Assembly: GCA_018970545.1 (NCBI GenBank)
Contig: JAGWWC010000003.1
Coordinates: 1 to 64,000 of the forward strand
Direction of reading: 5' to 3'
From: Betaproteobacteria bacterium
Lineage (GTDB): Bacteria > Pseudomonadota > Gammaproteobacteria > Burkholderiales > Burkholderiaceae_A
Length of the DNA stretch: 64,000 nt
This document shows positions 1 through 11,634 of this stretch, piece by piece (position 1 is the first letter of the stretch; each line of letters starts with the position of its first letter). A model generated the notes under the pieces. The model was not told where the DNA came from. It worked only from the letters and a program-made list of their open reading frames with translations, and ran no database searches. Position numbers and translations under genes: made by a program.

Positions 1-1
1 G

Positions 2-364
2 CTCTGGACAATCAATAACGAGCTCATCAGTCAGCTTGTCAATCGCGCAGGTGGAAAGAATGGCGGTATCGTTAGTCCCAAAGGCCCCGCAGGATCGATG
101 CTATTGTTCCACAGCTGCCTGGTCCATGCGTCGAGCAGCAATCTTTCGCCTTTTAATCGCATCAGCGTCTACCTAAGCTTATGTGCTGTAAGCAATCATA
201 TTCGGCGATTCAAGCGCCCTGAATACATCGCCCACCGAGACTTCACACCGATTGAGTGCCTGCCCGATGACTGCCTTCTCAAAGAGTACCCAGTGGATTT
301 GCCTTGGAAAAACGGAATGCCCGAATCTGCGCTGAAGGTATCGATGGAGCAACTTGCCGCCTAG
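2..364 (+). CDS. Phytanoyl-CoA dioxygenase / ectoine-hydroxylase-like protein, C-terminal part (5' truncated by window edge)
   Basis: Frame 2 is open from the window edge to 364; HSCLVHASSSNLSPFNRISVYLSL resembles the distal H...R region of PhyH-type Fe/2OG dioxygenases. Confidence 0.6.
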   Translation, partial: LWTINNELISQLVNRAGGKNGGIVSPKGPAGSMLLFHSCLVHASSSNLSPFNRISVYLSLCAVSNHIRRFKRPEYIAHRDFTPIECLPDDCLLKEYPVDLPWKNGMPESALKVSMEQLAA

Positions 365-414
365 TCAGTGACATACGACGGTGACGAATACGGCAAGATA
401 GGCTCCTCTTGGGC

Positions 415-1566
415 TTAGGTCGGCCGTGCTGCAAGCAGTCCGCGCGCAATGATTGTTCTCTGAATTTCCGATGATCCCTCGTAGATCCGCATGATGCGGG
501 CATCTCGAACATAACGTTCAAGCGGCAGGCTTCGGGTATAGCCGTAGCCTCCAAAAATCTGAAGCGCTTCATCCGCAACAAACGCCGCCATCTCTGAGGC
601 GTAAAGTTTGCACATGCTCGACTCCGCCGAGAATGCAACGCCCGCCTGCCGCTTGGCACAGGCCTGCAGGGTAAGCAGCCATGCCGCTTCGAGCCGCATT
701 TTCATGTCCGCCAGCTTCCATTGAATCCCCTGCTTTGCGGCAAGTGGCTCGCCCCCCACCTGGCGACTCTGAGCCCAATCGACCGCGGCGGCCAGCGCGG
801 CCTCCCCGATTCCGAGGCAGGTGGCCGCCACATCCATCCGGCTGTTATCCAAAATCCGCATGGCCGTGCGAAACCCCGTTCCCTCCTGGCCAAGGCGTTG
901 ACTCTCGGGCACTCGACAGTCAAACGACATTTCAAATGCATGGGCACCGCGTATCCCCATGAGTTTTTCCGGGGCCGAAATGTGCAGTCCGGGTGTTTCT
1001 TTATCCACCACGAATGCGCTAATCCCCCGATGACCCCCCGCTGGATCGGTTTTGGCAAAAACCACAATGAAATCGGCCTCCCCTGCATTCGAGATGAAGT
1101 GCTTGGTGCCACTAAGGTGATAGCAGCTTCCATCCCGGGTGGCGCGTGTCGCCATATCAGCCGGATTGGATCCGGCGCGGGGTTCGGTGAGAGCAAAAGC
1201 ACCAAGTTTTTTCCCGCTGGCGGCCTGAGGCAAATAGCGCTGCTGCAAGTCGTCATCCCCGCCCATCAGAATCGAATCGGTGGCAAGGAAATGTGCACCA
1301 ATCATCGACGAGGTGGAGGCGCAGGCCTCTGCGATTGCAGCGAGCGACAAAACAAGCGCAGTTGGCGAGATCTCTGCACCACCCCAGCGCTCAGGAAGAT
1401 TCATGCCCATCACTCCCAGTTCAGCCAGTAGCGGTACATACCGCACTGTGGAGATCTCTTGATCATCGACCGCCTGTGCTCGGGGTGCTAATTCCTCGGC
1501 CGAAAAACGCACAATGGCGTCTGCCACAGCCTGATCGTCAGGCGTAATACCAAATCGAGGTTTCAA
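415..1566 (-). CDS. Acyl-CoA dehydrogenase
   Basis: ORF of 383 aa; FALTEPRAGSNPADM, GTKHFISNAGEADF and QIFGGYGYTRSLPLERYVRDARIMRIYEGSSEIQR are ACAD signatures. Confidence 0.93.
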   Translation of the reverse strand: MKPRFGITPDDQAVADAIVRFSAEELAPRAQAVDDQEISTVRYVPLLAELGVMGMNLPERWGGAEISPTALVLSLAAIAEACASTSSMIGAHFLATDSILMGGDDDLQQRYLPQAASGKKLGAFALTEPRAGSNPADMATRATRDGSCYHLSGTKHFISNAGEADFIVVFAKTDPAGGHRGISAFVVDKETPGLHISAPEKLMGIRGAHAFEMSFDCRVPESQRLGQEGTGFRTAMRILDNSRMDVAATCLGIGEAALAAAVDWAQSRQVGGEPLAAKQGIQWKLADMKMRLEAAWLLTLQACAKRQAGVAFSAESSMCKLYASEMAAFVADEALQIFGGYGYTRSLPLERYVRDARIMRIYEGSSEIQRTIIARGLLAARPT

Positions 1567-2858
1567 CTCTGACTCCTGTTGGCAGTTGGAGAAGCATGAC
1601 CGAAGGCGCCAAGATTGCGCAGCTGGGCAATCTTTTCGGCAGAAAGCCCAAGAAGGCGAATGAGGGTTGCGTCGGTGTGCTCACCAAGTCGGGGGGCGCG
1701 ATCGACAGCCATTGGCGGGTAGCTTGAGAATTTCAATGGCTGGACCGGCAGCCGAAGGCCGGGCAGCTCGGGGTCCTCAACCGGTTGAATCACCGCCCGA
1801 TGTAGGCTCTGCGGAGAATTGAGGGCTTGTTCGATATTCCAGATGGGTGCCGCCGGAATCTCGCCGTCTTCGAGGCGCTGAATCACCTGCTCCACCGTGA
1901 GCTGTTGGGACCAGGCCTCAATGGCAGCACGAAGTATCGGTTCATTTTTCGAACGTTCTTCATCGGACGCGAACCGCGGATCGTGAGCGAGCTCTGGCCG
2001 GCCAAGCAACTCACAGAGCTTGCCGAACAATTTATTATTTAAGACAGCCAGCACATAGTGGCCGTTTGCGGCGGCATAGACACCGAACGGCGCCGACAGG
2101 GGATGCCGATTGCCGACCCGAGCAGGACTTTTTCCTGTAAACAGGTAGCGCGAAACCGAAGTGGCATTGAACACCAAGGTGGAATCCAGCATGCCAATAT
2201 CCACCTGCGTGCCCTTACCCGTGCGCTCTCGAGCCAGCAAGGCCGCAAGAATCCCCCAGCTCGCAAACAGGCCGCTGACCACGTCGGAGACGGCCTCCCC
2301 TACCAACGTGGGCGGCCCATCCGGAGAACCAGTCGCCTCCATAAGCCCAGTCATGGCCTGCAGCACAATGTCATAGGCGGGCCGGTGCGCCGCCGGACCG
2401 GTCTGGCCAAACCCAGAAATACTGGCGTAAATCACCCGCGGGTTGATGTGCTGAATCACGTCGTAGCCGATACCGAGTTTTTCGGCCACTGCAGGGCGAA
2501 AGTTCTCAACGACCACATCTGCCTGAGCACACAATTCCCTCGCTAAAGCCACAGCCTCTGGCTGCTTTAGATCCAGCACCACACTCTGCTTGCCGCGATT
2601 CATCACACTAAAAAGTGCGCTGTGGCCATTGCGCATCGGCCCAATCGCCCGATAGTCATCGCCCTGCGGCGGCTCCACCTTAATGACCTCGGCACCCAAA
2701 TCTGCCAAAAGTGCCGTGCAAAATGGCCCCGAGAGCACCCGCGTGAAATCCACAATTCGCAGGCCAGCCAACGGGCCCTGAGCGTTGCGCTGGTCATCTG
2801 ACATGAGTGCTCCCTTGGCAGGACTCTTTGATTCAATATCCGTCGATACTCGGCTCAT
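1563..2858 (-). CDS. CaiB/BaiF family (class III) CoA-transferase
   Basis: LAGLRIVDFTRVLSGPFCTALLADLGAEVIKVEPPQGDD and later GFGQTGP motif; overlaps the ACAD start. Confidence 0.93.
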   Translation of the reverse strand: MSRVSTDIESKSPAKGALMSDDQRNAQGPLAGLRIVDFTRVLSGPFCTALLADLGAEVIKVEPPQGDDYRAIGPMRNGHSALFSVMNRGKQSVVLDLKQPEAVALARELCAQADVVVENFRPAVAEKLGIGYDVIQHINPRVIYASISGFGQTGPAAHRPAYDIVLQAMTGLMEATGSPDGPPTLVGEAVSDVVSGLFASWGILAALLARERTGKGTQVDIGMLDSTLVFNATSVSRYLFTGKSPARVGNRHPLSAPFGVYAAANGHYVLAVLNNKLFGKLCELLGRPELAHDPRFASDEERSKNEPILRAAIEAWSQQLTVEQVIQRLEDGEIPAAPIWNIEQALNSPQSLHRAVIQPVEDPELPGLRLPVQPLKFSSYPPMAVDRAPRLGEHTDATLIRLLGLSAEKIAQLRNLGAFGHASPTANRSQS

Positions 2859-3679
2859 GATGCTTCAAAGGACCCGATGAAATTCAGTGTTGCCTCTAGC
2901 ATGCTGCGCAAGTGGGGCTGAATCTTTGCGGCCAGCAATGGCCGATACTCAAACGGATAATCCTCTTCCATGTAAACAGACTGCGCCATCTCCAGTTGAA
3001 TCGCATGAATTCCCTGGGAGGGCGCACCGAAATGCCGCGTGATGTGGCCGCCTTTGAATCGACCATTGAGCACCGCCGTATAGACTTGGGTTTTTTGGCC
3101 AATGTCCAAAAGAGTTGCCGCAAGCCGTGGATCACAGCTCGCGCCATCGGCTGTTCCGAGATTCAGATCGGGCAGACGGCCCGCAAAAAATCGTGGCACC
3201 CGTGATCGAATCGAATGCGCATCCCACAACGCGGCCATACCGTGTTCAGTCTTGAGACGGGCCAGCTCAGCAGTGATTTGAGCATGGTAGGGTTCCCAGA
3301 GGCTTTGCCTTCGCTGAGCCACCTCCTGCTGATCCGGCTGGTCGGCCGTTCTCAGATACAGCGGCGCGCCACTGAAAGTATCTACCGGACACAATCCGGT
3401 CACGCTCTGTCCCGGATAGAGGCTGCTGCCGTCAGGCGGACGATTCAGATCAATCACGTAACGCGAATGCGTTGCCACGAGAAGAGACACACCAAGGGCC
3501 CGAGCAAACTCATAAAGTCGCTCCAAATGCCAATCCGTATCCGGTGTGGTGATCGCTTCCTCTGTGAGTCGATGCCGCACGCAATCCGGCAGATACGTGC
3601 CGACATGTGGCATTGAAATTAACAAGGGGCGCTGTCCCGCGACAAAGTGAAAGGCTGGCACTGACGTCTCGAACTTCAT
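2855..3679 (-). CDS. hutG: N-formylglutamate deformylase (N-formylglutamate amidohydrolase)
   Basis: FGH family sequence (LLISMPHVGTYLP, DTDWHLERLYEFA, LWDAHSIRSRVPRFF) inside a hut operon. Confidence 0.9.
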   Translation of the reverse strand: MKFETSVPAFHFVAGQRPLLISMPHVGTYLPDCVRHRLTEEAITTPDTDWHLERLYEFARALGVSLLVATHSRYVIDLNRPPDGSSLYPGQSVTGLCPVDTFSGAPLYLRTADQPDQQEVAQRRQSLWEPYHAQITAELARLKTEHGMAALWDAHSIRSRVPRFFAGRLPDLNLGTADGASCDPRLAATLLDIGQKTQVYTAVLNGRFKGGHITRHFGAPSQGIHAIQLEMAQSVYMEEDYPFEYRPLLAAKIQPHLRSMLEATLNFIGSFEAS

Positions 3680-5145
3680 GAGCGAGATGTCTCCATGAGT
3701 TGGCTGCGGGCCGCCTGAAACTCAGACCTCGCAATCATCGAGTCCGAGTGTTTGCCCTGCTGCACACGCGGCTGACCCGCCACCCAGACCTCGGCAATCG
3801 CAGACCGACGACTGCTCGCGAAAATGTGGGCGGAGAGCATGGATTCGGCATTGGGCAGGCCTTGAAGCGCAGGATGATCAGCATCCAGAATCACCCAATC
3901 CGCCTGCTGCCCGACCGCCAGACCGGCCACGCGACGGCCGCTTGCTTGTGCGCCACCCGCGACTGCCTCCAGCGTCATGGAGGTGGCCACTGATGATGCA
4001 TACGGGCCGATTAACAGGTTACGTTTCTGCGCAGCCAGCCGCTGGCCATACTCCAGCATCATGAGCTCCTCTGCCGCATTGACCACGATATGACTATCGG
4101 AGCCAATCCCCCAACGTCCACCAAGAGACCGCCACGATCGCACATCGAAAATTCCATCTCCCAAATTTGCCTCAGTCGTGGGACAAAGCCCTACGACTGC
4201 TCCAGATGCTGCTGCTCGCTGGCACTCCTGCGAGTCGATGTGCGTCGCATGGATCAAACACCAACGCTCATCCACAGCGCAATGGTCCAAAAGCCACTGT
4301 AAGGGGCGCTTGCCGCTCCACCTCACGCAGGCGTCTACCTCTGCAATCTGTTCGGCAATATGAAGGTGTATCGGAGCAGAAGGATCCAGTGACTTCAGCC
4401 CCAAGAGGGCTTGCTGCAAGGCATCGGGGGGCACAGCCCGAAGTGAATGCGGAGCAAGCCCCAGCCGCGCATACTGGGAATCACATGCAGGTTTTAATGC
4501 CTCCAGCAACGCAAGCATATTCTCGGTACGGCGGATAAAGCGCCGCTGATCGGGACGCGGTACACGATCGCCAAAATCGCTCGTCTGATAAAGCACAGGC
4601 AGCAGGGTGAACCCAATCCCTGACTTTTCGGCAGCCCGCAGCAGACGCAAGGAAAGCTCCCGATCATCGGCATAAGACCTGCCCTCTTGGTCGTGATGAA
4701 GATAATGAAATTCGCACACGCTGGTAAACCCCGCCTCCATCATCTCGATGTAGACGGCGGTGGCAATCGCTTCGAGTTGATCGGGCGTGATCTCTGCCGC
4801 AAAGCGATACATCAGATCTCGCCAGCTCCAGAAGTTGTCCTGGGCGGCTTGTCCATATTCAGTCAGACCCGCCATGGCCCTTTGAAAGGCGTGAGAATGG
4901 AGATTCGGCATTCCCGGCAGGACAGGGCCCTTGGCATGAGGCGCATCGCCTGGTGACGCATGCGTCTGCACCGATGTCAGCTGGCCGCTCTGATCCCATT
5001 GCAAGAGCACCTGACTCGCCCAGCCACTCGGCAACAGGGCCTCTTGTGCAAACAGACACCGCGACACCTTGGTGCTCGCATCAAATGAGGGCACACTCAT
5101 CACCAAGAAACTTCTCTGAATAAAAACAGTAACGACATCAGTCAA
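3676..5145 (-). CDS. hutF: Formimidoylglutamate deiminase (start may be internal, ATG at 5100)
   Basis: Amidohydrolase with PGMPNLHSHAFQRAMAGLTE; adjacent to hutG. Confidence 0.92.
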   Translation of the reverse strand: MTDVVTVFIQRSFLVMSVPSFDASTKVSRCLFAQEALLPSGWASQVLLQWDQSGQLTSVQTHASPGDAPHAKGPVLPGMPNLHSHAFQRAMAGLTEYGQAAQDNFWSWRDLMYRFAAEITPDQLEAIATAVYIEMMEAGFTSVCEFHYLHHDQEGRSYADDRELSLRLLRAAEKSGIGFTLLPVLYQTSDFGDRVPRPDQRRFIRRTENMLALLEALKPACDSQYARLGLAPHSLRAVPPDALQQALLGLKSLDPSAPIHLHIAEQIAEVDACVRWSGKRPLQWLLDHCAVDERWCLIHATHIDSQECQRAAASGAVVGLCPTTEANLGDGIFDVRSWRSLGGRWGIGSDSHIVVNAAEELMMLEYGQRLAAQKRNLLIGPYASSVATSMTLEAVAGGAQASGRRVAGLAVGQQADWVILDADHPALQGLPNAESMLSAHIFASSRRSAIAEVWVAGQPRVQQGKHSDSMIARSEFQAARSQLMETSRS

Positions 5146-6523
5146 ACACCTTCCCGGGATTCATAATCCCGGCGGGATCCAAAGCCCGCTTAATGGCGCG
5201 CATCACCTCCAGCTCTGCTGCGGTTCGGCTGGCGCTGAGGTATGGCTTCTTATGTAGGCCGATGCCATGCTCGGCCGAGACGCTGCCGCCGTAAGACTCC
5301 ACGAGCCCATAGACTAAGGACTCCACATCATGAAGGGCCTGGGCCACTGTAGACCCATCGGTTGAGATGTGCAGATTGCCATCAGCCACATGACCAAAAA
5401 ATATCGTCTGATGCCCGGACCACTGCTCAGACAATGCTGCGCGACAGTCCTGGGCGAATCGGCCGATTTCCGCCAATGGCAGGCTCACATCAAAATTAAT
5501 TGGTGGATGCATATGAACCGAAAGCTCGGCAGTTGCCTCGCGTATTTTCCACAGGGCACGCGATTGCTGCTGCGACTGTGCAATCACCACATCAATGATT
5601 TCTCCAGCCGCCATTGCATCGGTGAGAACTGGTTCGAGCGCAGACTGAAGCGCCTCAGCGCTACAGCCATCGACCGTCAGCAGCACGGCCATGGGGTGAA
5701 TTTTCGAAAAAGGGTCACGCAGCTTCTGCCAAGACAAAGAGGTCACGAAAAAATCCTGCCACATCAACTCATATGCAGAAATCGCACCGGGAAAGGATGC
5801 TGAAAGGCGAGCAAGCAGTGCCAACGACGCATCAAAATTCGGTAGGGCAGCCAATGCGGTGGCCTTGGCCTGCGGCAAAGGTCGCAAACGCAATACGGCC
5901 CGGGTAATGACACCGAGTGTTCCCTCTGCCCCGGTGAACCACTGCTTGAGATCGTAGCCCGTATTATTTTTGAGCATCGGCCGAAGCATGGGCAATACTG
6001 TGCCGTCCGCAAGCACAATCTCCAAACCCAGTACTTGCTCCCGCATCATTCCGTATTGCAGGACGCCATTGCCGCCTGCGTTCGTCGAGATCGCGCCGCC
6101 AATCTGAGCAGAGCCACGGGCGCCAAAATCCACACCGAACTGCAGTCCCATCTTGATTGCAGCCTCTTGGACCGACTGGACGGTCGCGCCTGCCTGAGCA
6201 CGGACAATCGCTGCGTGAGGCTCGATAGATTCAATCGCATTCATGAGCTCAAAAGAGAGGGCGATGCCATTGGCCCGGGGAACGGCCCCGCCCGCAAGCC
6301 CGGTCAGTCCGCCTTGCGGCACCACGGGAACATGGTGCAGGCTGCACAATTGCAAAACCTTAGAGACCTCCTGAGTGTCTTGGGGGCACACCAGTGCAAG
6401 GGGCGCGGCCGGATCTGCACCACTCCAATCGGTGTGGCATCGCGCGGGAATTCGATCTCCTGTCAGAACCCGATCTGAGCCGATCTCCTCGGCCAGTTGT
6501 TTCAAGAAGTCGGTGGTGGGCAT
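5138..6523 (-). CDS. FAD-binding GlcD-type oxidoreductase (D-2-hydroxyacid dehydrogenase family)
   Basis: PQGGLTGLAGGAVP, GGAISTNAGGNGVLQYGMMREQVLGLEIVLADG and SAEHGIGLHKKPYL; lies between hutI and hutF. Confidence 0.9.
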   Translation of the reverse strand: MPTTDFLKQLAEEIGSDRVLTGDRIPARCHTDWSGADPAAPLALVCPQDTQEVSKVLQLCSLHHVPVVPQGGLTGLAGGAVPRANGIALSFELMNAIESIEPHAAIVRAQAGATVQSVQEAAIKMGLQFGVDFGARGSAQIGGAISTNAGGNGVLQYGMMREQVLGLEIVLADGTVLPMLRPMLKNNTGYDLKQWFTGAEGTLGVITRAVLRLRPLPQAKATALAALPNFDASLALLARLSASFPGAISAYELMWQDFFVTSLSWQKLRDPFSKIHPMAVLLTVDGCSAEALQSALEPVLTDAMAAGEIIDVVIAQSQQQSRALWKIREATAELSVHMHPPINFDVSLPLAEIGRFAQDCRAALSEQWSGHQTIFFGHVADGNLHISTDGSTVAQALHDVESLVYGLVESYGGSVSAEHGIGLHKKPYLSASRTAAELEVMRAIKRALDPAGIMNPGKVFD

Positions 6524-7767
6524 TAACCAGGACCCTGCATAATTCGGCCCTGTCGGACAACAGTCGGCATCGGTTTGTGGCCTAGCCAGTAAGCCAACTC
6601 AGCGGGCTCATCAACCGGCCAGAGGACAAAGTTTGCGGGTCTGCCCTGGCCAATCTGGCCATGCGTATCGGAGAGTCTGAGGGCGCGAGCTGCGTGACGG
6701 GTCACCCCGGCCAGAACCTCTGGCACGGTTAGCCGAAACAGCGTACAGGCCATATTCATCATCAACAAAAGACTGAGCGCCGGCGAAGTGCCCGGATTGT
6801 GATCGGTGGAAACCGCCATCGGCACGCCCGCCTCACGCAGCGCGCTCACTGGGGGAAGATGAGTATCACGCAAAAAATAATAGGCACCGGGCAACAAGAC
6901 CGCCACAGTCCCCGCCTGCCGCATCCGCGAGATACCTTCTGCATCAAGATGTTCAATGTGATCGCAAGAGAGCGCACCGTAGCGGGCTGCGAGGGCTGCT
7001 CCTCCCATATTCGAAAGCTGCTCCGCATGTAATTTCACTGGCAATCCCAAATCCTGAGCAGCACGGAATACTTGCTCGGTTTCAGAAAGCGAGAATCCAA
7101 TCGTCTCGCAGAATGCATCGACAGCATCAATCAGGCCCTCGGAGGCAAGGGCCGGCATCATCTCTTTACAGACAAGATCAATATAGGCCTGACTTCTTCC
7201 CGCGTATTCGGGAGGCAATGCATGTGCGCCAAGAAATGTGGTGCGTACGGTCACACCGAAGTGCTCACCAAGCCGGCGGGCGACACGAAGCTGAGCCCGC
7301 TCATAGATCAGATTCAGTCCGTATCCCGATTTGATCTCAAGTGCACAGAGTCCCTCGGCCAAAAGGGACTCGAGTCTTGGCATGGCCTGGGCAAATAACT
7401 CCTCTTCGCTGGCAGCACGCGTTGCCCGAACGCTGGAGACAATGCCACCCCCAGCCCGAGCGACTTCTTCATAGCTCGCGCCCGCCAATCGCATCGCAAA
7501 CTCATTGGCACGTTGGCCGCCATAGACCAGGTGGGTATGGCAGTCAATCAAACCAGGTGTGACGAGTGCACCACGGCCGAGATGGCGAGGCATGGACGCA
7601 TAAAGTATTGGCAAAGCGCGTTGGCTGCCAATCCAGACCATGATGCCGTTGGACACCACAATCGCTGCATCACGAAAAGCCTGTTCGCCCTCTCCCAGCG
7701 CCTCCGGCGCAAGACAGAGATCGGTCCAGACGCCGTCAGCGCTTGGCATTGCTGAGGCGAAACTCAT
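6523..7767 (-). CDS. hutI: Imidazolonepropionase
   Basis: [38 protein letters not shown]; start set to ATG at 7767, which overlaps the hutD stop in an ATGA. Confidence 0.95.
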   Translation of the reverse strand: MSFASAMPSADGVWTDLCLAPEALGEGEQAFRDAAIVVSNGIMVWIGSQRALPILYASMPRHLGRGALVTPGLIDCHTHLVYGGQRANEFAMRLAGASYEEVARAGGGIVSSVRATRAASEEELFAQAMPRLESLLAEGLCALEIKSGYGLNLIYERAQLRVARRLGEHFGVTVRTTFLGAHALPPEYAGRSQAYIDLVCKEMMPALASEGLIDAVDAFCETIGFSLSETEQVFRAAQDLGLPVKLHAEQLSNMGGAALAARYGALSCDHIEHLDAEGISRMRQAGTVAVLLPGAYYFLRDTHLPPVSALREAGVPMAVSTDHNPGTSPALSLLLMMNMACTLFRLTVPEVLAGVTRHAARALRLSDTHGQIGQGRPANFVLWPVDEPAELAYWLGHKPMPTVVRQGRIMQGPG

Positions 7768-8357
7768 GGCCTCACCGGATAAATCAGCGCAGTTAACAAG
7801 ATCGCCCCTTTGGTCTCGGTCGATAGGGCCCATGAGGTAGGCCTGTCTGCCCACCACAGGCCATGACCAGGGGCGAGCACTTCAGTATTCAGTTGCCACA
7901 TGCCGAGCAACGACATCATTACGCCTGCCGGCGCTGGGCCGAGTCTGTCGGCGCCTCGATATACCGAGACCTGCGCGGCGCAAGCGCCGCGTCGCGTCAT
8001 CACATTGAAGTCTTGACAAGGGCCATCGAGCAATTCGGCTGTGATCGGAAGATCCCCCGAAAAATCAAATGGCTGAAACGGCTCATTCAGAAGATGATTC
8101 ACACCGCTTCTCTCCCCCTGCTGGCTCACGAGCCGAATGCCATTGCCGGAGAGCAAAGTAATCACACGATCGATACCTGAAAAATCGGAGAAAGGCCCAT
8201 CCCGCGTAATCTCCGCAATGCTCATTCGCCACGCAAACGACTCAACATCCGCACCAGCTGGATAGCAAGCGATCTCGCGAGTGACGCCACCACCATTTTT
8301 CCACGGTACACACGGTAGATGCTCACGATCAAACCGATGAAAAGCGCTTCCTTGCAC
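7764..8357 (-). CDS. hutD: HutD family protein
   Basis: [48 protein letters not shown] are typical HutD/Ves. Confidence 0.92.
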   Translation of the reverse strand: MQGSAFHRFDREHLPCVPWKNGGGVTREIACYPAGADVESFAWRMSIAEITRDGPFSDFSGIDRVITLLSGNGIRLVSQQGERSGVNHLLNEPFQPFDFSGDLPITAELLDGPCQDFNVMTRRGACAAQVSVYRGADRLGPAPAGVMMSLLGMWQLNTEVLAPGHGLWWADRPTSWALSTETKGAILLTALIYPVRP

Positions 8358-10075
8358 TAACGCACCATCGGTAGCTTTAGGCCAAATCTGTTGGCCGTCT
8401 GGATCGCCAAGTCATATCCCGCATCCGCATGACGCATTACCCCAGAGCCGCAGTCGTTGACCAGCACGCGGGCCAGCCGCTCCGCGGCTGCATCGCTTCC
8501 ATCGGCCACAATCACCATGCCCGAATGCTGTGAGTAGCCCATTCCGACACCGCCGCCATGGTGCAGGCTCACCCAGCTCGCACCGCCCGCGGTGTTGAGC
8601 AACGCGTTCAGCAGCGGCCAGTCACTCACTGCGTCTGTGCCATCTTTCATGTCTTCCGTTTCGCGATTTGGACTCGCTACTGAGCCGGTATCCAAATGAT
8701 CACGGCCAATCACGATCGGTGCTTTTAGCTCGCCCTTTTTCACCATCTCGTTAAATGCCAGCCCGGCCACATGCCGCTCGCCCAGGCCCAGCCAACAAAT
8801 CCGTGCAGGCAGGCCCTGGAAGCGAATGCGCTCGCGCGCCATCTCTAGCCATCGGTGGGTGTGCTTATTCTGCGGAAATAGCTCCTTGATTTTGGCATCG
8901 GTCCTATAAATATCTTCGGGATCTCCCGAGAGTGCCACCCAACGAAACGGTCCCTTACCCTCGCAGAACATCGGCCGAATGTAAGCCGGCACAAATCCAG
9001 GGAAATCGAACGCGTTCTTCACTCCTGCATCGAGGGCCACCTGTCGAATGTTGTTGCCATAGTCTACGGTGGGTATCCCCATGGCGTGAAACTCAAGTAA
9101 TGCGCGCACATGGATCGCACAGCTCTGCGCTGCGGCCGACTGTAAGGCAGCATGCTGAGAAGGATCACTCTGAGCTGCTCGCCACTGGGGAATCGTCCAG
9201 CCGGCCGGCAAATACCCGTTGATCAGGTCATGGGCTGATGTCTGATCGGTCACGATATCGGGCCGGATGCCACCGGCCTTGGCCCGCCGGACAAGCTCCG
9301 GCAATAGCTCCGCAGCGTTTCCCAATAATGCGATCGAGACCGGCTCCTTCAAGGCGGTGTGGTGCTGAATCAACGCAAGGGCGTCATCCACATCCTTTGC
9401 CTGCTTATCAACATAACGAGTGCGAAGCCGGAAGTCGATACTGGCTTGTTGACACTCAATATTGAGCGAGCAGGCCCCCGCCAACGTCGCCGCCAAGGGC
9501 TGTGCACCCCCCATGCCGCCAAGGCCGGCTGTGAGAATCCACTTGCCTGAAAGATCATTGTTGAAGTGCTGGCGACCAGCCTCAACAAAGGTCTCGAATG
9601 TTCCTTGCACGATGCCCTGACTGCCAATGTAAATCCAACTTCCCGCCGTCATCTGCCCGTACATGAACAGGCCCTTGCGATCGAGTTCGCTGAAGTGCTC
9701 CCAGTTGGCCCATTTGGGAACAAGATTGGAATTTGCCAGCAGCACTCGCGGAGCGTTCGGGTGGGTTTTGAATACACCCACAGGCTTACCCGACTGAATC
9801 AATAAAGATTCGTCCTCGTTCAGATCTCGCAGGGATGCGAGGATCTGGTCGAAACATTCCCAATTCCGGGCAGCCCGGCCAATACCGCCATACACCACCA
9901 GATGCTGAGGATGCTCGGCAACCTCTGGATCAAGATTGTTTTGAATCATGCGGTAGGCCGCCTCGGTGACCCAACTCTTGCAGTTCAGTTGCGGGCCACG
10001 GGGCGCACGTATCACCCGGCTAGTGTCAAGCCGAGGATCAATTTCTTTTTCAAAAATTGCGTCGTTCACGTTCAT
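8357..10075 (-). CDS. hutU: Urocanate hydratase
   Basis: 572 aa; [70 protein letters not shown]. Confidence 0.97.
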   Translation of the reverse strand: MNVNDAIFEKEIDPRLDTSRVIRAPRGPQLNCKSWVTEAAYRMIQNNLDPEVAEHPQHLVVYGGIGRAARNWECFDQILASLRDLNEDESLLIQSGKPVGVFKTHPNAPRVLLANSNLVPKWANWEHFSELDRKGLFMYGQMTAGSWIYIGSQGIVQGTFETFVEAGRQHFNNDLSGKWILTAGLGGMGGAQPLAATLAGACSLNIECQQASIDFRLRTRYVDKQAKDVDDALALIQHHTALKEPVSIALLGNAAELLPELVRRAKAGGIRPDIVTDQTSAHDLINGYLPAGWTIPQWRAAQSDPSQHAALQSAAAQSCAIHVRALLEFHAMGIPTVDYGNNIRQVALDAGVKNAFDFPGFVPAYIRPMFCEGKGPFRWVALSGDPEDIYRTDAKIKELFPQNKHTHRWLEMARERIRFQGLPARICWLGLGERHVAGLAFNEMVKKGELKAPIVIGRDHLDTGSVASPNRETEDMKDGTDAVSDWPLLNALLNTAGGASWVSLHHGGGVGMGYSQHSGMVIVADGSDAAAERLARVLVNDCGSGVMRHADAGYDLAIQTANRFGLKLPMVR

Positions 10076-10110
10076 GTTTTGCTCCGGTTCTTAACAAAAT
10101 AAGGATCCAC

Positions 10111-11625
10111 TTACACCACAGAAGGCAAATCAAGTCCCCGGATCAGCTGCCCGCTACGCACCATCCCAAGAGCGGCCTGAAGATCAGGATAAATGTAGCG
10201 ATCATCGGTCAGCCGAGGAATACGGGCTCGAAGACAGGTCCGCACTGCCTCAAGCATTGGGCTTGAAGTGAGCGGAGCATGAAAGTCACAGCCCTGCGCG
10301 GCACATAGCCACTCGATCGCAATAATGTTGAGCGCATTGTCCACCATCGGTCGGAGCCTTCGGCTAGCGTGGGCCGCCATCGAAACATGGTCCTCTTGAT
10401 TTGCCGATGTCGGTATTGAGTCAACACTCGCGGGAGAGGCTCGTTGTTTATTTTCCGACACCAGTGCGGCAGCCGTTACCTGCGCGATCATGAAGCCTGA
10501 GTTCAGTCCCGGCTGAGGGGTGAGGAAGGCCGGAAGCCCCGATAACGCTGGATCCATCAGCATCGCGATACGACGCTCGGCCAGCGAACCGATTTCACAG
10601 ATGGCCATCGCAATCATGTCAGCCGCAAAGGCCACTGGCTCCGCATGAAAATTACCTCCCGACAAGGCCACTCCTTCCTGCTCGACGCCAAAGATGAGTG
10701 GGTTATCCGAGACGCTATTGGCCTCGGTTTCTAGAGTGGATGCGGCAAACTGCAGCAGGTCAAGACACGCCCCCATCACCTGCGGCTGGCAACGAAGGCA
10801 ATAGGGATCTTGCACACGCTCATCACCCCTGAGATGCGATGATCGAATGACGCTGCCTGCCAGCAATTGCCGCAAGGCCTGCGCCGTCACCATCTGGCCC
10901 CTGTGCCTTCTCAGCGCATGAATTCGTGGATCAAACGGCGCATCAGAACCCTTGGCGGCATCGGTCGATAAGGCACCTGTCACAAGAGCAGACCGAAACA
11001 AAACATCCGCATCGAAGAGCGCTGCCAGCGCATGGGCGGTTGAGAATTGGGTGCCATTCAAGAGCGCCAATCCCTCTTTGGGGCCGAGCGTCACCGGCTG
11101 CAGCCCAACACGCTTTAGCGCCTGCACCGCGGGCAGGCGCCCATCGGGCGTATCGGCTTCCCCCACTCCAATCATGACGGCTGTCATGTGGGCCAGAGGT
11201 GCCAAATCGCCGGATGCCCCCACCGAGCCTTGAGCTGGCACTACGGGAATAATGTCTCGAGTCAGCATCGCTTCCAGCAGATCCATGGTGGCCAGGCGAA
11301 TTCCCGAGGCTCCCTGAGCCAAGCTGACAAGTTTTAAAGCCATCATCAGCCGCGTCACTTGGGGTGCCGTGCTGTCACCTACACCGGCTGCATGCGAGAG
11401 CACAATGTTGCGCTGGAGGCATTCCAAGTCCTCGGTCGCGATGCGCACGCTGGATAACTTTCCAAATCCGGTGTTCACCCCATAAATGGGGTCTCCGGCA
11501 GCCACCATGCGCTCAACGGTGGCTGCACTCGAGCGCACCCCCTCCCGGCAGGCAGGATCGAGCACTGGCATGGCGCCGTGATAAATCTCTCGCCACTGGG
11601 CCAACGTTACAGAACCCGGAGTCAC
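10111..11625 (-). CDS. hutH: Histidine ammonia-lyase
   Basis: [30 protein letters not shown] (MIO-forming ASG), [16 protein letters not shown]. Confidence 0.97.
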   Translation of the reverse strand: MTPGSVTLAQWREIYHGAMPVLDPACREGVRSSAATVERMVAAGDPIYGVNTGFGKLSSVRIATEDLECLQRNIVLSHAAGVGDSTAPQVTRLMMALKLVSLAQGASGIRLATMDLLEAMLTRDIIPVVPAQGSVGASGDLAPLAHMTAVMIGVGEADTPDGRLPAVQALKRVGLQPVTLGPKEGLALLNGTQFSTAHALAALFDADVLFRSALVTGALSTDAAKGSDAPFDPRIHALRRHRGQMVTAQALRQLLAGSVIRSSHLRGDERVQDPYCLRCQPQVMGACLDLLQFAASTLETEANSVSDNPLIFGVEQEGVALSGGNFHAEPVAFAADMIAMAICEIGSLAERRIAMLMDPALSGLPAFLTPQPGLNSGFMIAQVTAAALVSENKQRASPASVDSIPTSANQEDHVSMAAHASRRLRPMVDNALNIIAIEWLCAAQGCDFHAPLTSSPMLEAVRTCLRARIPRLTDDRYIYPDLQAALGMVRSGQLIRGLDLPSVV

Positions 11626-11634
11626 GGTCAGGGC

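Noticed and set aside
721-1431. 236-aa plus-strand ORF
   Set aside because: Antisense to acyl-CoA dehydrogenase; no family features.
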